From: Burkholderia sp. SRS-W-2-2016
GTDB taxonomy: Bacteria; Pseudomonadota; Gammaproteobacteria; Burkholderiales; Burkholderiaceae
Direction of reading: 5' to 3'
Assembly: GCF_001931485.1 (NCBI RefSeq)
Contig: NZ_MSDV01000026.1
Location: forward strand, 124,001-188,000
DNA: 64,000 bases
The notes beneath the pieces are model-generated. The model searched no databases, had not been told where the DNA came from, and saw only the letters and a list, made by a program, of their open reading frames with translations. Positions 59,732 to 64,000 of this stretch are shown one piece after another (position 1 is the first letter of the stretch; each line of letters opens with the position of its first letter). The translations under genes and the position numbers were made by a program.

Positions 59732-59792
59732 GCAGGCGCCGCACGCGGGCCGGACGCGCCGCGCAAGCCGCGCGAGCCACCCCGTACGACCC

Positions 59793-59812
59793 TATTGGAC
59801 CAAGGTCGTATG
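59793..59812. promoter_or_regulatory. Palindromic site I (core GACCAAGGTC at 59798-59807)
   Basis: A near-ideal copy of the dispersed palindrome (ATTG on the left, GTATG on the right), 87 bp upstream of the PPK2 start. An extra half-like TACGACC lies just to its left, at 59785-59791. Confidence 0.7.
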
Positions 59813-59893
59813 GTCTTGTCCGGCGCGGCGTCGTACCCTGGATGCGAGCGCCGGATCATGGCCCGGTTGCGCGCATCCATTGGAGACACCCAA

Positions 59894-60712
59894 ATGACCA
59901 GCAAAACGGCGGACAACGACGCGTCGGCGAAAGAAGACCGCTCGCTTTCGGGGAAGGCTTATCGCAAGGCGCTATTCGACCTGCACGTGGAACTCGTCAA
60001 GCTGCAGGAGTGGGTCGTGCAGACCGGCGCCAAGGTCTGCATCGTGTTCGAGGGACGCGACGGCGCCGGCAAGGGCGGCACGATCAAGGCGATGACCGAG
60101 CGCGTCAGTCCGCGGGTGTTCCGGGTGGTCGCGCTGCCCGCGCCGAGCGAGCGCGAGAAAAGCCAGATGTACATGCAGCGCTACGTGCCGCATCTGCCGG
60201 CCGCCGGCGAAGTGGTGATCTTCGATCGCAGCTGGTACAACCGCGCGGGCGTCGAACGGGTGATGGGCTTCTGCTCCGAGGCGGAGGTGGCGGCCTTTTT
60301 CAAGGCGGTGCCGCTGGTCGAGCGGGCGATCGTCGAGTCCGGCATCATCCTGCTCAAATACTGGCTGGAGGTCAGCGCCGACGAGCAGACGCGGCGGCTC
60401 GAATCGCGTATTCACGACGGCCGCAAGACGTGGAAGCTGACCGACATGGATCTGAAGTCGTACAGCCGCTGGTACGACTACTCGCGCGCGCGCGACGCGA
60501 TGTTCGCGGCGTCCGACACCGAATATGCTTCGTGGTACGTAGCGGATTCGAACGACAAGCAGCGCGCGCGGCTGAACATCATCAGCGACATGCTGAGCCG
60601 GATTCCTTACAAACAGATGCCGCGCAAGAAGGTGACGTTGCCGAAGCGGCAGAAGGCGGACGGCTATACGCAACCGGACTATCCGTTTAAATACGTGTCC
60701 GAAAGGTTCTGA
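59894..60712 (+). CDS. ppk2: Polyphosphate kinase 2
   Basis: A 272-residue PPK2-family enzyme, which transfers phosphate between polyphosphate and nucleotides, usually forming GTP or ATP from the diphosphate. Walker A is [10 protein letters not shown] (residues 53-62). The Walker B-like segment is [20 protein letters not shown] near residue 112, and the lid region has [16 protein letters not shown]. This is the single-domain class. I take ATG 59894, behind TTGGAGACA; in-frame starts at 59795 and 59858 lack support. Site I lies 87 bp upstream. Regenerating nucleotides from polyphosphate fits an energy-limited state. Confidence 0.95.
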   Translation: MTSKTADNDASAKEDRSLSGKAYRKALFDLHVELVKLQEWVVQTGAKVCIVFEGRDGAGKGGTIKAMTERVSPRVFRVVALPAPSEREKSQMYMQRYVPHLPAAGEVVIFDRSWYNRAGVERVMGFCSEAEVAAFFKAVPLVERAIVESGIILLKYWLEVSADEQTRRLESRIHDGRKTWKLTDMDLKSYSRWYDYSRARDAMFAASDTEYASWYVADSNDKQRARLNIISDMLSRIPYKQMPRKKVTLPKRQKADGYTQPDYPFKYVSERF

Positions 60713-60770
60713 CGCGGCGGCGGTTCTGACGCGCGGCGGCGGCGCGAGTATTGGTGTTGGCCCGCGCCCA

Positions 60771-60920
<150 letters not shown>

Positions 60921-60929
60921 CCGGCGTTT

Positions 60930-62522
60930 TTACACCACCGGCGCGCTATCCAGTTCGCATGCGCGGCGATTGCTGGCGAGCCAGCCGGTCAGCTCGGCCG
61001 CGGACATCGCCTTCGCGTAATACCAGCCCTGCGCATACTGCACGCCCTTGTCGCGCAGCCACGCCGCCTGCCCCGCCGACTCGACGCCTTCCGCGACGAG
61101 TTCCACGCCCAGTTCGTGAGCCATCGCGATGATATGCGGCGCGACCACGCTCGAAGCCGCGTCCTGCACGATCGTATCGACGAACGACTTGTCGATCTTC
61201 AGCACGTCGACGCGAAAGCTCTGTAAATAGGAAAGGCTCGAATAGCCGGTGCCGAAGTCGTCGATATAGACCGGATGCCCGGCCGCGCGGAACGCGGCAA
61301 TCACGTCGCGGGTGGTATCCGCGTTCATGAAGCTGCGCTCGGTCGCCTCGACCCGCAGCTGGGCCGGCGCGATGCCGGTGCCGGCGAGCGACGCGGTCAG
61401 CCGGTCGAGGAACCGGCGGGTGCCGAGATCGTCGCTGCTGACGTTGATCGATACGTAGAACGATGGATTCGCGCGCAGCAACGGACCCAGTTGCACGAGC
61501 GTCTGTTCGAGTACGAGATCGGTCAACGGCTCGATCAACCGGTTCTGCTCGGCAACCCGCACGAACACCTCCGGCGAGATCACGCGGCCGTTCTGGGTCC
61601 AGCGCACCAGCGCTTCCACGCCGACGCACTGGCCGTCGGCGAGCCGCATGATCGGTTGATACACGACGTCGATCCGGCGCCGCGCGATCGCCCATTCGAG
61701 CCGGGCGACGAACGACAGCTGCCGCGACACGCGCCGGTAGGCGAGCCAGCCGAGCACCCCGCCGGCGGCCACGCCGATCGTCAGCCAGCCGGCGAGCAGC
61801 TTCGGCCAGTCGCCGGCGGCGCTGCTGCGCGGCGATTTCACGACCACCGCGAGCGGCTGGGTCGTCGAGCGGCCGACCGCGTAATTCCAGTTGTCGCTCT
61901 GCGCGCTGCCGCCGTTTTTCCACACGCGGAGCATCTCGTCCGGATCGGTCCCGGTCGACACCGCGAGCAGCGTGCCCGACGGAATGTGGATGACCGCGAT
62001 CGGGCGCCGCGCCGGATCGATCAGGTCGACGAACGAAGTCGGATCGATCGAAACGTAGTGGCCGTCGTGGCCGATCAGGATGTCCTTGCGCGCGTCGCTC
62101 AGCGGACTCTGACGCTGGAACCACAGGAAATAGCCGTCGGTGCCGCGGAAATCCGGCGGCGGCAGGCCCAGCTCGCTCGGCTCGGTGCCGGTCAGCAGCG
62201 GCGAGCACAGGTAGTAGCCGTTCGCATAGGCGCCGGCGTCCTGCACATAGCGGTAGTTGTAGATGACGCGGGCGGTCTGTTCGAGGTTCTCCGGCGAACA
62301 GGGCATGCCGGGCTCGCGGTTCAGATCGGCCAGCGCGGTGAGCACCTGATAGGCGACCATCTCCGCGCGGATCGTGGCTTTTTCGGCGAGGTCGCGAAGT
62401 TCGACCCGGTCGCGCCGTTCGACCTCGCGGTGCGCGACGTAGAGACTCGTGAGCACCGGGCCGATGGTCGCGACGCACCCGAGGGCTATCGAAGCGGAAA
62501 TCAGCGTGATGCGCTTGATCAT
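60930..62522 (-). CDS. CSS-motif EAL-domain cyclic-di-GMP phosphodiesterase
   Basis: A 530-residue inner-membrane enzyme. Two helices (about residues 5-27 and 237-260) bracket a periplasmic CSS-type sensor domain, with the Cys-Ser pairs PCSPENLEQ and LCSPLL at about residues 75 and 107; these cysteines are redox-regulated in known members. The cytoplasmic EAL domain has all main catalytic residues: EALVRW, Asn in [32 protein letters not shown] and VAEGVES, so it should hydrolyse cyclic di-GMP and favour motility or reduce polysaccharide production. A 20-bp palindrome lies 84 bp upstream. Confidence 0.93.
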   Translation of the reverse strand: MIKRITLISASIALGCVATIGPVLTSLYVAHREVERRDRVELRDLAEKATIRAEMVAYQVLTALADLNREPGMPCSPENLEQTARVIYNYRYVQDAGAYANGYYLCSPLLTGTEPSELGLPPPDFRGTDGYFLWFQRQSPLSDARKDILIGHDGHYVSIDPTSFVDLIDPARRPIAVIHIPSGTLLAVSTGTDPDEMLRVWKNGGSAQSDNWNYAVGRSTTQPLAVVVKSPRSSAAGDWPKLLAGWLTIGVAAGGVLGWLAYRRVSRQLSFVARLEWAIARRRIDVVYQPIMRLADGQCVGVEALVRWTQNGRVISPEVFVRVAEQNRLIEPLTDLVLEQTLVQLGPLLRANPSFYVSINVSSDDLGTRRFLDRLTASLAGTGIAPAQLRVEATERSFMNADTTRDVIAAFRAAGHPVYIDDFGTGYSSLSYLQSFRVDVLKIDKSFVDTIVQDAASSVVAPHIIAMAHELGVELVAEGVESAGQAAWLRDKGVQYAQGWYYAKAMSAAELTGWLASNRRACELDSAPVV

Positions 62523-62605
62523 TTCGAAGCCCGTGCACGAGGGTGCGGACGACTGCGAGTGAATGGCGGGTTGCGCGGCGGTGGTTTCGCGGCACGCCGC
62601 CCCAT

Positions 62606-62625
62606 ACGTTCGGCATGCCGAACGT
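62606..62625. promoter_or_regulatory. 20-bp perfect palindrome ACGTTCGGCATGCCGAACGT
   Basis: A perfect 20-bp palindrome without a loop, too symmetric to be chance. It lies 84 bp upstream of the EAL gene and 79 bp downstream of tssJ. It resembles a dimeric regulator's operator. It is unlike the GACC(A/T)(A/T)GGTC sites and the GTATCGA operators. Confidence 0.7.
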
Positions 62626-62703
62626 CAGACGAAAGAATACCCGGGTTTTGTGGAGGTTTTCAATGCAATTGCAACGGCGGCCACGGTAGTGCGTGGAGGC
62701 CGG

Positions 62704-63384
62704 TCAACCCTGCTCACGGGTAACCGATTGAGGCTTTACCGCCGCCGACGACGCCGACGACGCAGCGCTTGCCGGTACCGCCTGCTGCGGAGCGCTCGGT
62801 TTGACCGGTTGCGATTTCGCGTCGACCAGCACCAGCTGGTTTCCGATAACTTCGATTTTTACCGGGTCCGTCTTCTTCCACTGCTTCTTCGGGATACTGA
62901 GCTTCCATGCGCCGTTCCGGTCGGGTTCGCGGAAGAACGCCACCACGCCGACAAACTCCGCGTCGGGGTCCATCGGTTCGTCGATGCTTGCGCTCGCGTC
63001 GGGACGCAGCACGACGTCTTTGGTTGCCAGCAGATCCGCGTTGAGCAGTTTCAGATCGTTCGACTGCAACTGGGTGTAATTGAGTTGCGCGAAGGTCTTC
63101 TCATCCTTGAGCTGGTAGAACCTCACCACCGTCGACAGCGATTGCCCCTGCGCATCGGTGTTGATCGACGCGCGTCCCTTCAGGTCCACGTTCATCGTTT
63201 TGACCTGGGTCGTGAACGCCCATTTCGCGGCATCGACGGTGCCGTCGCCGACCGCCTGCGCGACACCGCAGCCGGCCAGGGCAACAGCCGACAGGATTGC
63301 GAGTGCGAGGCTGAGGTGATGTGCAACGGGTTTCATGTTTTTATCCATTTCGAGGTAGCCCCCGTTCGTTTTGCTGTTCTTCAT
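62704..63384 (-). CDS. tssJ: Type VI secretion lipoprotein TssJ
   Basis: A 226-residue outer-membrane lipoprotein that anchors the type VI secretion membrane complex by binding TssM. The lipobox is LAGC (Cys39) behind a hydrophobic segment. The mature domain has the TssJ pattern SLSTVVRFYQLKDEKTFAQLNYTQL as landmark and EFVGVVAFFREPDRNGAW. A long Pro/Ala/Ser-rich tail (about 35 residues) is added. The start at 63384 overlaps the tssG stop by four bases; starts at 63348 or 63336 would give a more ordinary signal peptide. Part of a T6SS cluster that continues beyond the right edge. Confidence 0.85.
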   Translation of the reverse strand: MKNSKTNGGYLEMDKNMKPVAHHLSLALAILSAVALAGCGVAQAVGDGTVDAAKWAFTTQVKTMNVDLKGRASINTDAQGQSLSTVVRFYQLKDEKTFAQLNYTQLQSNDLKLLNADLLATKDVVLRPDASASIDEPMDPDAEFVGVVAFFREPDRNGAWKLSIPKKQWKKTDPVKIEVIGNQLVLVDAKSQPVKPSAPQQAVPASAASSASSAAVKPQSVTREQG

Positions 63385-64000
63385 GCGTTTGCTTCCCCTG
63401 CTCCGTTCCAGCGGCCAAGCTGCACGCGCGTGATGCGCGCCGATGCGTCGGCTGCGGATCGGGACGGTGCTTGCAGTTGGGCGGTAAAACCCAGATTGGT
63501 CTGGCGCGGCTCCAGCGTGGGTCTGGGCATCAACTCCGCTCGCACATGCATTTCGAGGTCCGCTTCGCTCTCGTAGCCGAGATAGAAACGCAGCAGCGTC
63601 ATGATCTCGCGATGCGTGGGCTGCCCCGGCACCAGCGACAACACGGTTTCGCGCGAGACCGGCGTGATCACCACGCGGACCACGTTCGCGCGGTCATAAA
63701 AGCCGCGGCCGAGCAGGCACTGTTCGCCGAGCGCGGCCGGTTCGAAATCCGTAACTTCCCGCCAGACCGGATGGAATTCCTCGACCGTGATCGCGGCGTC
63801 CGGTACCGCGTGCCGCAACACGCCGGCGAGGCCTTCGGCGGTGCGCGTTTTCTGCATCGCGAGGCCGAGCATCGACAGTAGGCGGCGCTTGTCGGCTACC
63901 TCGGCGAGCCGCTGGCGCGCGCCGGCGGGTTGGTGTTTTGCGCCGGTCGCGGAATGGGCCAGACGTGCGGGCGCGCTGAATCCGAAGCCGGCGAAGCTGA
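63381..64000 (-). CDS. tssG: Type VI secretion baseplate protein TssG, partial
   Basis: The C-terminal 205 or so residues of TssG (ImpH/VCA0111), a baseplate wedge protein of the type VI secretion system. The frame is open to the window edge, so the 5' end lies beyond it. Visible blocks are AGARQRLAEVADKRRLLSMLG, EEFHPVWREVTDF, LLGRGFYDRANVVRVVITPV and HREIMTLLRFYLGYESEADLEM, all in the family order. The stop overlaps the tssJ start by four bases. The rest of the cluster must lie to the right. Confidence 0.9.
   Translation of the reverse strand, partial: SFAGFGFSAPARLAHSATGAKHQPAGARQRLAEVADKRRLLSMLGLAMQKTRTAEGLAGVLRHAVPDAAITVEEFHPVWREVTDFEPAALGEQCLLGRGFYDRANVVRVVITPVSRETVLSLVPGQPTHREIMTLLRFYLGYESEADLEMHVRAELMPRPTLEPRQTNLGFTAQLQAPSRSAADASARITRVQLGRWNGAGEANA

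Overview
The window is GC-rich, densely coded DNA with strong Shine-Dalgarno sites. It looks like a Burkholderiaceae chromosome or second replicon, most likely Paraburkholderia/Burkholderia. The evidence is family-level: DUF3141 PhaC-like protein, DUF2254, DUF2252, DUF2950/DUF3300, an arginine deiminase cluster, an RND pump fused into a Pqi operon, and a type VI secretion edge. No rRNA, tRNA, CRISPR or intact insertion sequence was seen.

Layout. 1-8 kb: MmyB-type regulator, cytochrome b561, a truncated phospholipase C remnant, DUF2254 membrane protein, beta-carbonic anhydrase, pentapeptide-repeat protein, then an MFS transporter divergent from a bicupin and an IclR regulator, with two palindromic operators between them. 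8-18.3 kb: a DASS dicarboxylate carrier and an L-lactate-dehydrogenase-like enzyme, divergent from an arginine deiminase operon (arcD-arcA-arcB-arcC) that ends in an unusual PotE-like antiporter fused to a periplasmic amino-acid-binding domain. 18.4-27.5 kb: a minus-strand run of six genes (SulP, DUF2252, two small envelope proteins, DUF2950, DUF3300) divergent from three envelope genes (glycine-zipper, periplasmic protein, AI-2E-type permease). 27.5-41 kb: an exopolysaccharide region (two glycosyltransferases, flippase, clan-A glycosidase, tyrosine autokinase, polymerase-like protein, galU, and two FemAB/BioF2-like acyltransferases at its ends), with a 1.07 kb non-coding gap. 41-45.5 kb: a putative operon of DUF3141, a FabI, an RRM RNA-binding protein and a coiled-coil protein. 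45.6-55.4 kb: six overlapping genes, adaptor-RND-OprM-PqiA-PqiB-PqiC. 55.5-58.2 kb: a single-domain response regulator, a FixJ-type regulator and a PAS histidine kinase. 58.2-62.6 kb: an FNR box with a possible small RNA, a SYLF lipoprotein, PPK2 and a CSS-EAL phosphodiesterase. The right edge holds tssJ and the 3' part of tssG.

The most informative signal is a dispersed palindrome, core GACC(A/T)(A/T)GGTC inside a roughly 20-bp symmetric site. It occurs at nine places, always between genes and usually 75-180 bp upstream of a start codon. The associated units are DUF2254/carbonic anhydrase, ldh/arc, DUF3300/glycine-zipper, a glycosyltransferase, DUF3141-fabI, the RND-Pqi operon, the response regulator, the SYLF lipoprotein and PPK2. 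I infer a regulon, possibly for low oxygen or energy stress, controlled by the FixJ-type regulator encoded here. A perfect FNR box and the fermentative arginine genes fit that idea.

A second recurring feature is simple tandem repeats (6-, 8-, 9- and 12-bp units), which sit at four of the six convergent 3'-3' gene junctions. Limits: everything was read by eye, without database searches; functions are family-level and regulatory claims are inferences.
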